Positions 54,901-64,000 of a stretch of 64,000 nt of DNA are shown one piece after another (position 1 is the first letter of the stretch; each line of letters opens with the position of its first letter). A program made the position numbers and the translations under genes. Source of the DNA: Sphingorhabdus sp. M41 (GTDB lineage: Bacteria > Pseudomonadota > Alphaproteobacteria > Sphingomonadales > Sphingomonadaceae). The DNA lies in assembly GCF_001586275.1 (NCBI RefSeq), contig NZ_CP014545.1, positions 1,886,501-1,950,500 of the forward strand. Reading direction: 5' to 3'. A model generated the notes under the pieces. That model ran no database searches. It saw nothing but the letters and a program-made list of their open reading frames with translations, and was not told the DNA's origin.

Positions 54901-57429
54901 CTAATAGATGCCACCTTCAGCCTGCAGGAATTCGTCATCATTCTGTGCCGGACCTTTGTTGCGATTGGCTTCCCGGGCCGCAGCTAGCGCTGCCGCACGT
55001 TCCGCGATCAGCTGCGCCTTGCGGGCTTCCAGCCGGGCCAGCAACTCGTCCTTGCGGATCGAACGGCGGGGTTCGGTCTCGGGCTTGAACACATCCCAGA
55101 TCACGGCTGATTTCGGATCATCGGTCGGCCATCCGCCATAGACGCGCTTGCCAGACCTGCGGTCGACGCGGACCATCCGAACGCCCTTCGGCGCAACGAA
55201 CGGCGTCTTCGGCATGCCAGCCATCGCTTTCTCGGCAAAGCGCCGAAAAATCGGAGCGGCCAATGTGCCGCCCTGAGCATAGCCGCCCATGTTGCGTGGC
55301 TGATCATAGCCGAGATACACACCCGCCACCATGTCGGGTGAGCCACCGACGAACCAGACGTTGGTCGGGCCGCTGGTGGTGCCGGTCTTGCCGAAAAGCG
55401 GCCGTTCGAGACTTCTGAGATTTTGAGCGGTGCCGCGCGTGATCACGCCCTGCAATATGTCGACCATCTGATAGGCGGTCATCGGATCCATCAGTTGCTT
55501 GCCGGCGGGCCGAGGTCGCGGCATCGGCTGTCCGTCCCAGTCGCGCAAATTGCAATTTTCACAGGTCCGCTTGTCGGCACGAAAGATCACCTTGCCTTGA
55601 CGATTCTGGACAAAATCTATCACCGTCGGCTTCAGTTCGCGCCCGTGATTGGCGAGCATGGAATAGGCATTGGTCAGCTTCATCACCGTGGTATCGCCCG
55701 CCCCCAGTGCGAAGGCCAGATAGGGCTGATAATCACCAATACCCATGGTCTTGATCGTTTTGACAACATTTTCCATGCCGGCATCATTGGCCGCGCGAAC
55801 CGTCATCAGATTGCGTGATTGTTCGACACCCCAGCGCAGCGTCTTCTCCCCGGCGCCGCGCGAATTGCCGAAATTCCGGAAGCATTTCCGCCCCAGCGAG
55901 GCCGACTGATAGACGCAGAATGGAGCATCGGCGATCAAAGTCGCAGGCGTCATGCCATGTTCCAGCGCGGTGGCATACACGAACGGCTTGATTGTCGAGC
56001 CTGGCTGGCGCTCTGCTTGCGTTGCCCGGTTGAATGAGCTCATCCGGTCGTCAAACCCGCCCTGCATCGCCCATATCCGGCCATTGCGGGGGTTTTGCAC
56101 GACCATGCCACCGGAAACTTCGGGAACATTCTCGAGCCGGTAGCGGCTGCCGCCGAGCGGACTGACGGCGATGATATCGCCAGCCTTCAATGCGCCGGGA
56201 ACGGAATTTATCTGACCGGTGGTACCATCGGTGAAGCCGATTTCCGCTCCGCCGCCGCTCGTCCGGATGGCGACGGCAATCTGCCAGTTCGAAAAATCCG
56301 TGCCGATGAAGGTCGACGAAAGGCGCTGGGCCCACTGGTCATCCATTTCGATCTTGTTGATCGGACCGCTCCAGCCCTTGCCGCTGCTATAGCGCAACAA
56401 ACCGCCGCGCAGCGCGTCCTTGGTATATTCCTGCAATTCCGGGTTCAGTGACGTGCGCACCCATAGTCCGCCCGAATAAACGCTGTACGGGCCGGCCTTT
56501 TCATTCTCGCCAAATTGCTCGATCAACTGGCGACGGACTTCTTCGATAAAATAGCCGCCGACGCGCTCGAACCGGGGTCCGGAACGGGAAATGGTGCCAA
56601 GCGGCTGTGCAATCGCGGCTTGGTGTTGCGCCGGAGTGATCCAGCCATTTTCGCGCATTTCTCCCAACACCCAGTTTCGCCGACCGATCGCGCGCTGTTC
56701 GTGCACTTCCGGACGATAGTTGGACGGCCCCTTGGGCAGGATCGCCAGATAGGCGATTTCATGCAGGGCAAGCGCGTCGACATCCTTGCCAAAATAGGCC
56801 TGCGCAGCGGCCTGCACACCATAGGCATTGCGACCGAGAAATATCTGGTTGAGATAGAGTTCGAGTATTTCCTCTTTGGTCAGTACATCCTCGATCCGGT
56901 AGGCCAGAATCGCTTCACGCACTTTCCGGCGATAGGACACCTCACTGCTCAGCAGCAGGTTTTTGGCAACTTGCTGGGTAATAGTGGAAGCGCCCACGGG
57001 TCGGCCACTGTTGGAGATGTTGGTCAGAATCGCGGTTGCAATGCCCGGATAGTCCAGCCCGCCATGTTCAAAGAAGGTGCGATCTTCGGCGGCCAGATAG
57101 GCGCGGACCAGAAGCGCTGGATATTCCGAAAATTCAAGCTGCACGCGCCGTTCGCGAGCGTAGCTGTGCACCGGCTCGCCATCATAAGCGCGCACCATTG
57201 TCGGCAAGGGCGGCTCGTAAGTCTGCAGAGCGGTCGCATCGGGCAAATCCCGCGCAAAGATCAGCCAGACCAGAAACCAGCCCAGGACACAAAGTGCTAG
57301 AAAGGCGGCAAGCAGGCGAAACCATTTCTTCTGCCAGAATTTCTCGATCCGCTCGAAAAAACTGCCTGTGCTTCGTTCAAGCTTGTAGGCGAGACTTTCT
57401 CCAGCCGTATCTGACGCATCATTTACCAT
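54901..57429 (-). CDS. mrcA: Penicillin-binding protein 1A (bifunctional transglycosylase/transpeptidase)
   Basis: 842-residue class A PBP that polymerises and cross-links peptidoglycan. TM helix at residues 37-58. Transglycosylase: catalytic Glu115 in AAEDRTFFEHGG, ASTITQQVAKNL, KEEILELYLNQIFLGRNAYG. Transpeptidase: Ser478-xx-Lys481 in PGSTIKPF, VRAANDAGMENV, and KTG at 681-683 (KTGTTSGPTN). An OB-like domain precedes the transpeptidase region. Downstream of the amidase gene on the same strand. Confidence 0.97.
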   Translation of the reverse strand: MVNDASDTAGESLAYKLERSTGSFFERIEKFWQKKWFRLLAAFLALCVLGWFLVWLIFARDLPDATALQTYEPPLPTMVRAYDGEPVHSYARERRVQLEFSEYPALLVRAYLAAEDRTFFEHGGLDYPGIATAILTNISNSGRPVGASTITQQVAKNLLLSSEVSYRRKVREAILAYRIEDVLTKEEILELYLNQIFLGRNAYGVQAAAQAYFGKDVDALALHEIAYLAILPKGPSNYRPEVHEQRAIGRRNWVLGEMRENGWITPAQHQAAIAQPLGTISRSGPRFERVGGYFIEEVRRQLIEQFGENEKAGPYSVYSGGLWVRTSLNPELQEYTKDALRGGLLRYSSGKGWSGPINKIEMDDQWAQRLSSTFIGTDFSNWQIAVAIRTSGGGAEIGFTDGTTGQINSVPGALKAGDIIAVSPLGGSRYRLENVPEVSGGMVVQNPRNGRIWAMQGGFDDRMSSFNRATQAERQPGSTIKPFVYATALEHGMTPATLIADAPFCVYQSASLGRKCFRNFGNSRGAGEKTLRWGVEQSRNLMTVRAANDAGMENVVKTIKTMGIGDYQPYLAFALGAGDTTVMKLTNAYSMLANHGRELKPTVIDFVQNRQGKVIFRADKRTCENCNLRDWDGQPMPRPRPAGKQLMDPMTAYQMVDILQGVITRGTAQNLRSLERPLFGKTGTTSGPTNVWFVGGSPDMVAGVYLGYDQPRNMGGYAQGGTLAAPIFRRFAEKAMAGMPKTPFVAPKGVRMVRVDRRSGKRVYGGWPTDDPKSAVIWDVFKPETEPRRSIRKDELLARLEARKAQLIAERAAALAAAREANRNKGPAQNDDEFLQAEGGIY

Positions 57430-57538
57430 AGGCTGGGCTATCTAAACCGGCTCGCATCCATTTTCCAGCGATTATCGATGAAAAACGCGCACCAGTTCGA
57501 CACAGAACGGACGAAGGTTTTTACCCGCCCTGATTATC

Positions 57539-58783
57539 CTAGCGCATCGCCAGTTTTCTAGCGAAATGCGACTCGATTGCGCTAGCCACACCGGAAGCAA
57601 CCTTGGTCCGGCCACTGCGGGAATTGAGGAAGGCGACATCTTCCTTGTTGGTCAGATAGCCGGTCTCGAACAATACTGATGGCGTATCGGGCGCCTTGAG
57701 CACAACAAAGGACGCATAGCGATGCGGGATTTTCCGAAACGCCATTTGCCGGCTGCTTTCGCGGTGGAGCAATTTGGCAAAGTCGGCTGAGACATTCATG
57801 GTCTCGCGCTGGGTCAGGTCGATCAGAATCGACGAAACATCCCGCGTCGCGCCGCCAAGATTGATGCCATTGATGATATTTGCCTTGTTTTCACGCGACG
57901 CCAGTTTGGCGGCTTCGCGGTCGGAGGCAACTTCGGACAATGTATAGACGGTCGCTCCGGAAGCGGTCTCGTTGCCCGCTGCGTCGGCATGGATCGACAT
58001 GAACAGGTCAGCGTCAAGCCGTCGGGCGATACCATAACGTTCTTCCAGCACCAGAAATTCGTCGCTGTCCCGGGTCAGTGCAACCCGAACCCGCCCGCCC
58101 GCAACCAGCCGGTCACGGATGGCTTGTGCGATAGCCAGGGTCACGTTTTTTTCGCGTGCGTCACCGTGCGGAGAAATCGCCCCCGGATCGTGCCCGCCAT
58201 GGCCGGCATCAATGACCACGAGCGGTCTGCTGGGATCATCGGGCCCGTATATTTTCGGCAAGCGGACACTATCCCGCGGTTTGCCGAGGGGCATTTTGAC
58301 GCTGTAGCTCTTCCTTGGCGGTTCGGCGCGGAATTTTACCGGTGGCAGAAACGACTGCCGACCGCTGGCGATCTCGTTTTGACCGACCGCTTGCAGCCGC
58401 AGTTTCAGGCTTCTTCCATCATCCGAGAAACTGCCGTTGGTAATCACTGCCGGGCGATCCAGGTCAAAAACAATGCGAGCGGTGTTGGGATTATATTGTC
58501 CCTGGCGCACGGCTTTGACGATACCGCTGGCATAGCCACCCTGCCCGGCCTTGCCGCCCTGCACATCTATGGCGATGCGGTTCGGACCGAGGAGAGAAAA
58601 GGTCGATGCCCCTTCCACCAGATCATCAAAAGAGATGGTAATTTGCGAACCATTTGCCTCGATCTGGTTGATCGAACCGGCCTGAGCGGGAGTGATCGTC
58701 AGAAGTGCTGATGCCAGAATTGATGCCAGAGCCATGGCCTGCTTATGCATCCTGCGACCCTTTTTGGTCCAGTCAAATTTCAT
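57539..58783 (-). CDS. N-acetylmuramoyl-L-alanine amidase (AmiC-type)
   Basis: 414 residues; cuts the amide bond between MurNAc and the stem peptide in daughter-cell separation. Signal peptide (QAMALASILASALLTITPAQAG), AMIN domain (residues ~40-150: ISFDDLVEGASTFSLLGPNRI, NTARIVFDLDRP), then the zinc amidase domain: VVIDAGHGGHDPGA, SIHADAAGN, GYLTNKEDVAFLNS, with His, Glu and His ligands. ATG at 58783 has AGGAAG upstream. Divergent from rne, operon with mrcA. Confidence 0.95.
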   Translation of the reverse strand: MKFDWTKKGRRMHKQAMALASILASALLTITPAQAGSINQIEANGSQITISFDDLVEGASTFSLLGPNRIAIDVQGGKAGQGGYASGIVKAVRQGQYNPNTARIVFDLDRPAVITNGSFSDDGRSLKLRLQAVGQNEIASGRQSFLPPVKFRAEPPRKSYSVKMPLGKPRDSVRLPKIYGPDDPSRPLVVIDAGHGGHDPGAISPHGDAREKNVTLAIAQAIRDRLVAGGRVRVALTRDSDEFLVLEERYGIARRLDADLFMSIHADAAGNETASGATVYTLSEVASDREAAKLASRENKANIINGINLGGATRDVSSILIDLTQRETMNVSADFAKLLHRESSRQMAFRKIPHRYASFVVLKAPDTPSVLFETGYLTNKEDVAFLNSRSGRTKVASGVASAIESHFARKLAMR

Positions 58784-59304
58784 AAATCGCGACTTCCTGC
58801 ATAAACCACACCATAAAACGGAGTGAAGACGCGATTAAGGATGCTTTCATAAGGTGCCGTAAAATGACGCGGTTAACAGCGCGTTAGGCACGTTTTCATG
58901 CGGGACCCGATTGGCAGCTTTGATTGCGACGAGACACAGTTTCTGTTGCCGATCATGCCGAGCGGTGCTAGCAGCCTGTTTGAACCTTTCGGGAAGAATC
59001 CCGAGACGGTTCGACTAAATGCCGAAAATCATTCGGCATCTACCAGGTTGACGCAACATGAGGCATGAAATCTCCGGCTATGAAGCTCTCCGTTTCGGAG
59101 GCGCTTCCTTGGGCGGAAAGACTTTGGCTAACGGCCAGAGCCATGTGGTTGTTGCAGACGCATTTTTATCTGAAATATTTGAAATCAACCGGATGACGTC
59201 GCCCGCCCCTCATCAAAGGAACGCGCGCACAGAAACGTCATCCCTATTATATCGCATGGCCCCGCCGGGCTCTGATCCGGCGCTCCATGCCAGGAGACTA
59301 TTGA
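58784..59304 (+). promoter_or_regulatory. Amidase-rne divergent region and structured rne leader
   Basis: 521 bp without a convincing gene. Hairpins: TCGGGA/TCCCGA (around 58988-59004), ATGCCGAA-AATCA-TTCGGCAT (59019-59039), CTCCG-TTT-CGGAG (59087-59099), GGATGACGT/ACGTCATCC (59191-59199 and 59235-59243), GCCGG/CCGGC near 59267-59284. A TTAA-N7-TTAG site resembling the CtrA consensus lies at 58873-58887. The long leader resembles the autoregulated rne leaders of other proteobacteria. An open frame at 59058-59381 overlaps the rne start and is rejected. Confidence 0.6.
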
Positions 59305-62031
59305 ATGACTACGCGCATGCTAATCGACGCGCGCCACCAGGAAGAAACCCGGGTGGCGGTCGTAAAGGGAAACAAGATTGAGGAATTCGATTTTGAATCT
59401 TCCGAGCATAAACAGCTCAAAGGCAATATCTATCTAGCAAAAGTCACCCGCGTCGAACCGTCGCTGCAGGCTGCTTTCGTTGACTATGGTGGCAACCGAC
59501 ATGGATTTCTGGCCTTTTCCGAAATCCATCCCGACTATTACCAGATTCCGAGAGAAGATCGCGAAGCGCTGCTGGCCGAAGAAGCCGAGCATGCAGCGGA
59601 AGAAGCCGCCTTGCGCGCTCAGGAAGAGGAAGAAGACGACGCGCCAGCCGACATGGTGCGCAGCGAAGCCACCGAGGAGCTTGATACCGCGCTGGTCGAA
59701 GTCGATCAGGACGAGAGCGTTGACACGATCGATGTTACCGAAGGCGAAATCCCGGTAGAAAATGGCGACGATGAAGATGATGACGAGGATGATGAGTCCG
59801 AGGACGATTCTTCCGAAGACAATGGCGATACCAAGGGCAAGAGCGGAGGCCGCCGCGGACGTGGTGGTCGCCAGAAGGGCCGCGGCAAGGGCAGCATGCC
59901 GAAAGCCAGCGACCAGGCGCGCCAGAAGCGCATGGCCTTACGCAAACGCTACAAGATCCAGGACGTAATCCAGCGGCGGCAGGTTGTGCTCGTCCAGGTC
60001 GTCAAGGAAGAACGCGGCAACAAGGGCGCGGCGCTCACCACCTATCTCAGTCTCGCCGGTCGCTATTGCGTACTGATGCCCAACACTTCCCATGGCGGCG
60101 GCATCAGCCGAAAAATCAACAATGCCGGCGATCGCAAGCGGCTCAAATCGATTATCTCTGACCTGAATCTGCCCACCAGCATGGGCTGCATCGTCCGCAC
60201 CGCCGGACTTTCCCGGACCAAACCGGAAATCAAGCGCGACTTTGACTATCTCGCTCGCCTGTGGGACGAAATCCGCGAAAAAACGCTGAGCGCGACCGCG
60301 CCAAGCCTGATCCACAGCGACAGCGACCTGGTCAAACGCGCGATCCGCGACATATATAATCGCGAGATCGAGGAAGTGCTGGTCGAGGGCGCAAACGGCT
60401 ATACAGCCGCGAAGGCCTTCATGAAGCTGCTGATGCCCAGCCACAGCAAGCGCGTGAAGAGCTATGCCGATCCGGTGTCGCTGTTCCAGCGCTATGGCGT
60501 CGAAGATCAATTGTCGGCCATGTATTCACCGGAAGTCCAGCTGAAATCCGGCGGCTATCTGGTGATCAACCCGACCGAGGCCCTGGTCTCGATCGACATC
60601 AACTCCGGACGTTCGACCCGCGAACACGGGATCGAGGCAACCGCGGTCAAGACCAATATGGAAGCCGCTGCCGAAATCGCGCGCCAGCTGCGCTTGCGCG
60701 ACATGGCCGGACTTGTGGTCATCGATTTCATCGACATGGACCGCAACGGCAATGTCCGCAAAGTCGAACGGGCAATGCGCGATGCCTTGAAAAACGATCG
60801 CGCACGGATCCAGGTTGGACGTATCTCCAGCTTTGGCCTGATGGAAATGAGCCGCCAGCGCCTGCGCACCGGCGTGCTCGAAGCATCGACCAAGGTCTGC
60901 CCGCATTGCGAAGGCACCGGACTGGTGCGGACGGCATCGTCCTCTGCCCTGTCCGCGCTCCGTCTGCTCGAAGAAGAAGCCGCCAAGGGCAAGGCCAGCA
61001 TGATCAGCCTGCGCACCAGCCAGGAAGCATGCATTTACGTGCTGAACAGCAAGCGTCACGAGATCGAGGATATCGAGCAACGCTACGGCGTCTCGATCGA
61101 AATCGTTCCCGACGGAGAAACCGAAGGCGCCCGGATGGAAATCCAGACCTCCGGCAGTCCACCGAAAAACATGCCCAAGTTCGAACCCATCATCGATGAT
61201 GACGACGATGACGATCAGGTTGAAGAAGCGGAAACCGTGGAAGCGGAAGACCGTTCAGAACGCGGAGACCGTTCAGAACGTGGCGACCGGGAAGACGGTG
61301 GCGAACGTCCGAAGCGCAAACGGCGTCGGCGCGGCAGACGCAACCGCGGTGGTGATCGTTCCGAATCAGGTGGTTCCGAGAATAACGGCGAGAGCAACTC
61401 GGAAAATAACGCCGAGAGCAGCAGCGAAGCCGCTCCGCAGCCGAATGATACGGACGCTGGCGAACCGGCAGAGAAGCCAAAAGCTCGCTCACGCCGGAAC
61501 AGCGCTCGCAAGGCGGACGCTGCACCTGCTGCCGCAGCCGAAAGCAACGGCGACGAGCAACCGAAGCCCGAGGCCAAACCGCGCGCGAGACGTCGTTCCG
61601 CCAAAAGCGAAGCCCCGGCTGAGCAGCCAGCGGTAAGCACAGAACCGGATGCTGAAGCGGCCGAGGAAAAGCCGAAACGGCGCCGCGCACCACGCAAGGC
61701 AAAGCCAGCGGCCGCTGCGCCAGCGGCTGAAGCGACTGGCGAAGCTGCTGATGCCACGGTTGATAAAAAACCGCCGGCAAAGCGAGCGCCAAGAGCACGA
61801 GCCAAAAAGGCTGACAGCGCGGAAGCGTCTGACAAGGCCACTCCGGAAGCTGATAAGGCCGCTCCGGAAGCGAGCAAGGAAGCCAAGGAAAAGGCACCGG
61901 CCAAGCCTCGGAAACCGAGAGCAACCGCCAAGCCGAAAGATGAGGCGGTAGCCAAAACGTCCGACAGCGACGCAACCGAGTCCAGCGACGGTTCACCCCG
62001 TCAGGGCTGGTGGCAACGCACGTTCGGATAA
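59305..62031 (+). CDS. rne: Ribonuclease E (RNase E/G family)
   Basis: 908-residue essential endoribonuclease, scaffold of the degradosome, acting at the inner membrane. S1 domain with an acidic insertion (residues ~105-170, EEEEDDAP..., DDEDDDEDDESEDDSSED) that is typical of alphaproteobacterial enzymes. Catalytic core: SIDINSGRST with Asp431, VVIDFIDMDRNGNVRKVE with Asp474/477. Zinc-link cysteines Cys532 and Cys535 in CPHCEGTG. The C-terminal part is low-complexity, Ala/Pro/Lys/Arg-rich, RNA-binding (RPKRKRRRRGRR). ATG at 59305 with CAGGAG upstream. Confidence 0.97.
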   Translation: MTTRMLIDARHQEETRVAVVKGNKIEEFDFESSEHKQLKGNIYLAKVTRVEPSLQAAFVDYGGNRHGFLAFSEIHPDYYQIPREDREALLAEEAEHAAEEAALRAQEEEEDDAPADMVRSEATEELDTALVEVDQDESVDTIDVTEGEIPVENGDDEDDDEDDESEDDSSEDNGDTKGKSGGRRGRGGRQKGRGKGSMPKASDQARQKRMALRKRYKIQDVIQRRQVVLVQVVKEERGNKGAALTTYLSLAGRYCVLMPNTSHGGGISRKINNAGDRKRLKSIISDLNLPTSMGCIVRTAGLSRTKPEIKRDFDYLARLWDEIREKTLSATAPSLIHSDSDLVKRAIRDIYNREIEEVLVEGANGYTAAKAFMKLLMPSHSKRVKSYADPVSLFQRYGVEDQLSAMYSPEVQLKSGGYLVINPTEALVSIDINSGRSTREHGIEATAVKTNMEAAAEIARQLRLRDMAGLVVIDFIDMDRNGNVRKVERAMRDALKNDRARIQVGRISSFGLMEMSRQRLRTGVLEASTKVCPHCEGTGLVRTASSSALSALRLLEEEAAKGKASMISLRTSQEACIYVLNSKRHEIEDIEQRYGVSIEIVPDGETEGARMEIQTSGSPPKNMPKFEPIIDDDDDDDQVEEAETVEAEDRSERGDRSERGDREDGGERPKRKRRRRGRRNRGGDRSESGGSENNGESNSENNAESSSEAAPQPNDTDAGEPAEKPKARSRRNSARKADAAPAAAAESNGDEQPKPEAKPRARRRSAKSEAPAEQPAVSTEPDAEAAEEKPKRRRAPRKAKPAAAAPAAEATGEAADATVDKKPPAKRAPRARAKKADSAEASDKATPEADKAAPEASKEAKEKAPAKPRKPRATAKPKDEAVAKTSDSDATESSDGSPRQGWWQRTFG

Positions 62032-62040
62032 CTGAATCAA

Positions 62041-62075
62041 TATCCTTCCCGCCCCAAATCGGGGCGGGAAGGATA
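62041..62075 (+). terminator. Hairpin after rne
   Basis: Perfect 15-bp inverted repeat TATCCTTCCCGCCCC with a five-base loop, 10 bp after the rne stop. No T run follows, so it may protect or attenuate rather than terminate. Confidence 0.6.
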
Positions 62076-62150
62076 GCGGTTTCATCCGCGGTTCAGACAG
62101 GTGATGTCAGGGGGTAAGGCTCAAACCGGACTTTCATGCTGAGGAATTAT

Positions 62151-63551
62151 ATGCGCAATTTTCTTGCTGTCTCATTTTCCCGCATCGGACTGCCAGCCGC
62201 AGGCCAGCTAACCCGTTATATGGTTGCCTTTCTGGCGATGATTTCGATCGTCGTGCAACCGGTCGCCGCCCAGTCGATATTGCGCGACGCCGAAACCGAG
62301 GCCCTGTTCACCGACATGGTCGCGCCGCTGGTGGCGGTATCCGAACTGGATGCCAACGAGGTCGAGGTCGTGCTGATCAACGATCCGCAGATCAACGCCT
62401 TTGTCGCTGGCGGGCAGCGTATCTATTTCTATTCCGGACTTATCGAAACGGCAGACAGTGCCAATGAAGTGCAAGGCGTCATGGCCCATGAACTGGGCCA
62501 TATTACCGGAGGTCATATCATACGGTTTGACGAAGGGGTAAAAACAGCGACGGGAATCACCATTCTCAGTCTGGTTCTGGGCGCAGCCGCCATTGCCGCC
62601 GGGGCCGGTGACGCCGGCATGGGAATTCTGGCGGCGGGCCAGCAAGCCGCGATGGGCAAATTCCTCGCCTTCAGCCGGGTGCAGGAACGCTCAGCTGACT
62701 CTGCTGGCGCCCGCTATCTCTCTGAAGCCGGCATATCGGGCAAAGGCTCGATCGACTTTTTCAAGAAGCTGCAAAATTATGAATTCCGTCTCGGCATTCC
62801 CCAGGAAGACAGCTACGGCCGCACCCACCCGCTCTCGGGGGAACGGGTAAGCCTGCTCAGGGACGTCTATCAAAAAGATCCCGCATGGGACAAACCCTCC
62901 AACCCGGATATTGAAAGCCGGTTTCAGCGGGTCAAGGCCAAGCTTCTCGGCTATACAGCCGACCCCAATGTGACATTGCGGGAATATCCCGAAAGCGACC
63001 AGTCGGTCCCTGCCCGCTATGCCCGCGCCTATGCCTGGCACAAGAGCGCCTACCCGGATCGCGCGCTGTATGAAGTCAACAATCTGCTCCAGTCCGCTCC
63101 CGATGACCCCTATTTTCTGGAGCTGCAGGGCCAGATTTTGCTGGAATCCGGCAAGCCCGATGAAGCCCTGAAATCGCTGCGCCGGGCCGTGCAGCTGACC
63201 AACAACCAGCCGCTGATCGCGAGCCTGTTCGGCCACGCCCTGATCGCCACCGAAGATCCGCAATATCTGGATGAGGCAACAACCGTCCTGAAAGCTGCGG
63301 TCCACAAGGACAATCGCAATCCCTTTGCCTGGTACCAGCTGGGAGTGGTCTATTCCCAGCAGGGCGATATCCCGCGCGCGCAGCTGGCGACAGCAGAAAG
63401 CTCTTTGCTTGAACAAAATTACGCCGGTGCCATTCGCAGTTCACAGGTGGCCATGTCCGGCATAGAGGAATATACGCCCGACTGGATCCGCGCGCAGGAC
63501 ATTTCCTTCATCGCCAAGGCCGAATTTGAAAAAAACAACCGCCGGCGTTAA
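62151..63551 (+). CDS. M48-family metalloprotease with TPR domain (BepA-like)
   Basis: 466 residues. Signal peptide/TM (YMVAFLAMISIVVQPVAAQ), zinc protease motif HELGH (His113-Glu114, His117) in EVQGVMAHELGHITGGHI, third ligand Glu in QERSADSAGARYL, and C-terminal TPR repeats (YFLELQGQILLESGKPDEAL, NPFAWYQLGVVYSQQGDI). The architecture matches BepA, which checks outer-membrane proteins such as LptD. ATG at 62151 has GAGGAA upstream; an ATG five codons earlier has none. Confidence 0.92.
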   Translation: MRNFLAVSFSRIGLPAAGQLTRYMVAFLAMISIVVQPVAAQSILRDAETEALFTDMVAPLVAVSELDANEVEVVLINDPQINAFVAGGQRIYFYSGLIETADSANEVQGVMAHELGHITGGHIIRFDEGVKTATGITILSLVLGAAAIAAGAGDAGMGILAAGQQAAMGKFLAFSRVQERSADSAGARYLSEAGISGKGSIDFFKKLQNYEFRLGIPQEDSYGRTHPLSGERVSLLRDVYQKDPAWDKPSNPDIESRFQRVKAKLLGYTADPNVTLREYPESDQSVPARYARAYAWHKSAYPDRALYEVNNLLQSAPDDPYFLELQGQILLESGKPDEALKSLRRAVQLTNNQPLIASLFGHALIATEDPQYLDEATTVLKAAVHKDNRNPFAWYQLGVVYSQQGDIPRAQLATAESSLLEQNYAGAIRSSQVAMSGIEEYTPDWIRAQDISFIAKAEFEKNNRRR

Positions 63552-63636
63552 GCCGTAATATGCTCGCCAGAGCCAATTGCGCTGGACAAGCCATGCGGCC
63601 ATGGCCAATGCCATCCGACAAGGAAAGAACCCGATT

Positions 63637-64000
63637 GTGGATGAAGTTTCAAACAGAAAGTGGATGATTATGGCGGGTGGCGGTCTGGCCATAGCGGCGG
63701 CAGTGAGCGTTTGGTTCTGGCAGGCTGGCAGCACTTCGTCGAGCGAAGCAGCCAGCGAAGCGGCGCTGGCGGCGGGCATCAATGCACAGGAACAAAAAGC
63801 CATTGAGGCAATTATACGCGACTATATTCTGAAGAATCCCGAGATTATTCCGGAAGCGGTGGAGCTGTTGCAAAATCGTCAGCAGGCGGGCGCGATAGGC
63901 ACTGTACGGACCCAGATCGAAAAGCCCTTTGCCGGGAATGCTTTCGCAGGAAACCCCGATGGTGATGTGATTGTCGTGGAATATTCGGATTTCAACTGCC
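63637..64000 (+). CDS. DsbA-family thiol oxidoreductase, N-terminal part (cut by the right edge)
   Basis: 121 residues visible. Starts with GTG at 63637 (AAGGAAAG upstream); an ATG ten codons on is an alternative. Single N-terminal membrane segment (WMIMAGGGLAIAAAVSVWFW), a Ser/Ala linker, then AIEAIIRDYILKNPEIIPEAV and the thioredoxin start DVIVVEYSDFNC, whose CxxC is cut at the window edge. Periplasmic disulfide protein, ScsC/Com1-like by its N-terminal helices. Follows the M48 protease gene by 85 bp. Confidence 0.88.
   Translation, partial: MDEVSNRKWMIMAGGGLAIAAAVSVWFWQAGSTSSSEAASEAALAAGINAQEQKAIEAIIRDYILKNPEIIPEAVELLQNRQQAGAIGTVRTQIEKPFAGNAFAGNPDGDVIVVEYSDFNC

Noticed and set aside
59058-59381. 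107-codon open frame upstream of and overlapping the rne start
   Set aside because: Its protein looks random, runs out of frame into the conserved start of rne, and the region is the structured leader.
61190-61996. 268-codon minus-strand frame over the end of rne
   Set aside because: Shadow caused by the Ala/Pro/Lys/Arg-rich low-complexity tail of RNase E.

Overview
The window reads as chromosomal DNA from an alphaproteobacterium, most likely a sphingomonad (order Sphingomonadales). This is inferred from the protein sequences: a YlxR protein with a long C-terminal domain between nusA and infB, amidase-mrcA next to a divergent rne, an Anbu peptidase operon, TonB-dependent and beta-barrel outer-membrane proteins, and several families of short palindromic intergenic repeats of the kind common in sphingomonads. 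The DNA is moderately GC-rich by eye. I see no tRNA, rRNA, CRISPR array, integrase or complete insertion sequence.

Layout. 1-3.6 kb, minus strand: bamD, recN, a small DUF559 endonuclease-like gene wrapped in palindromic repeats, and the 5' part of ligA. 3.7-14.8 kb, minus strand: the classical transcription/translation operon rimP-nusA-ylxR-infB-rbfA-[tdk-GNAT]-truB-rpsO-pnp, with tdk and an acetyltransferase gene inserted and a palindromic element read in frame inside truB. 14.8-26 kb: housekeeping and small-metabolism genes: CaCA antiporter, argG, DUF1801, cyclopropane-fatty-acid synthase, a periplasmic molybdoenzyme plus its cytochrome b, an OMP, RidA, rlmN, an IalB-like protein, a histidine phosphatase and dnaN, followed by an AT-rich orphan gene. 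26-36.6 kb: a DUF2946/TonB-receptor pair (possibly copper-related), a lone GH19 endolysin-like protein, a D-aminoacylase, an epoxide-hydrolase-like enzyme, an adrenodoxin-reductase-type flavoprotein, and two secreted proteins divergent from a beta-propeller lipoprotein. 36.6-44.4 kb: a GMC oxidoreductase with a ferredoxin-like cysteine cluster, the four-gene Anbu / transglutaminase / alpha-E / circularly permuted ATP-grasp operon, an SDR and an alpha-carbonic anhydrase. 44.6-54.9 kb: prfB, a lipoprotein methyltransferase, lepA, a 208-bp tandem-repeat array, a 58-aa cysteine-containing mini-protein, and a phosphate-starvation group (polyphosphate/phosphate-selective porin, phoU, pstS) with no pstCAB. 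54.9-64 kb: mrcA and a periplasmic amidase on the minus strand, divergent from rne with a long structured leader; then an M48-TPR protease and the 5' end of a DsbA-like gene.

How the genes work together: the nusA-pnp operon joins transcription elongation, initiation factor 2, ribosome maturation and RNA decay, and rne lies elsewhere in the window. BamD, the M48-TPR (BepA-like) protease, DsbA-like protein, PBP1A and amidase serve the envelope. The OprP-type porin, PstS and PhoU are parts of phosphate uptake and each has a candidate Pho box. The most unusual content is (i) the DUF559 gene and ligA, whose ribosome binding sites are supplied by, and folded into, palindromic repeats, (ii) the palindromic insertion in truB, (iii) the Anbu operon, (iv) the CxxCxxCxxxCP cluster in the GMC enzyme and (v) the 208-bp tandem array.
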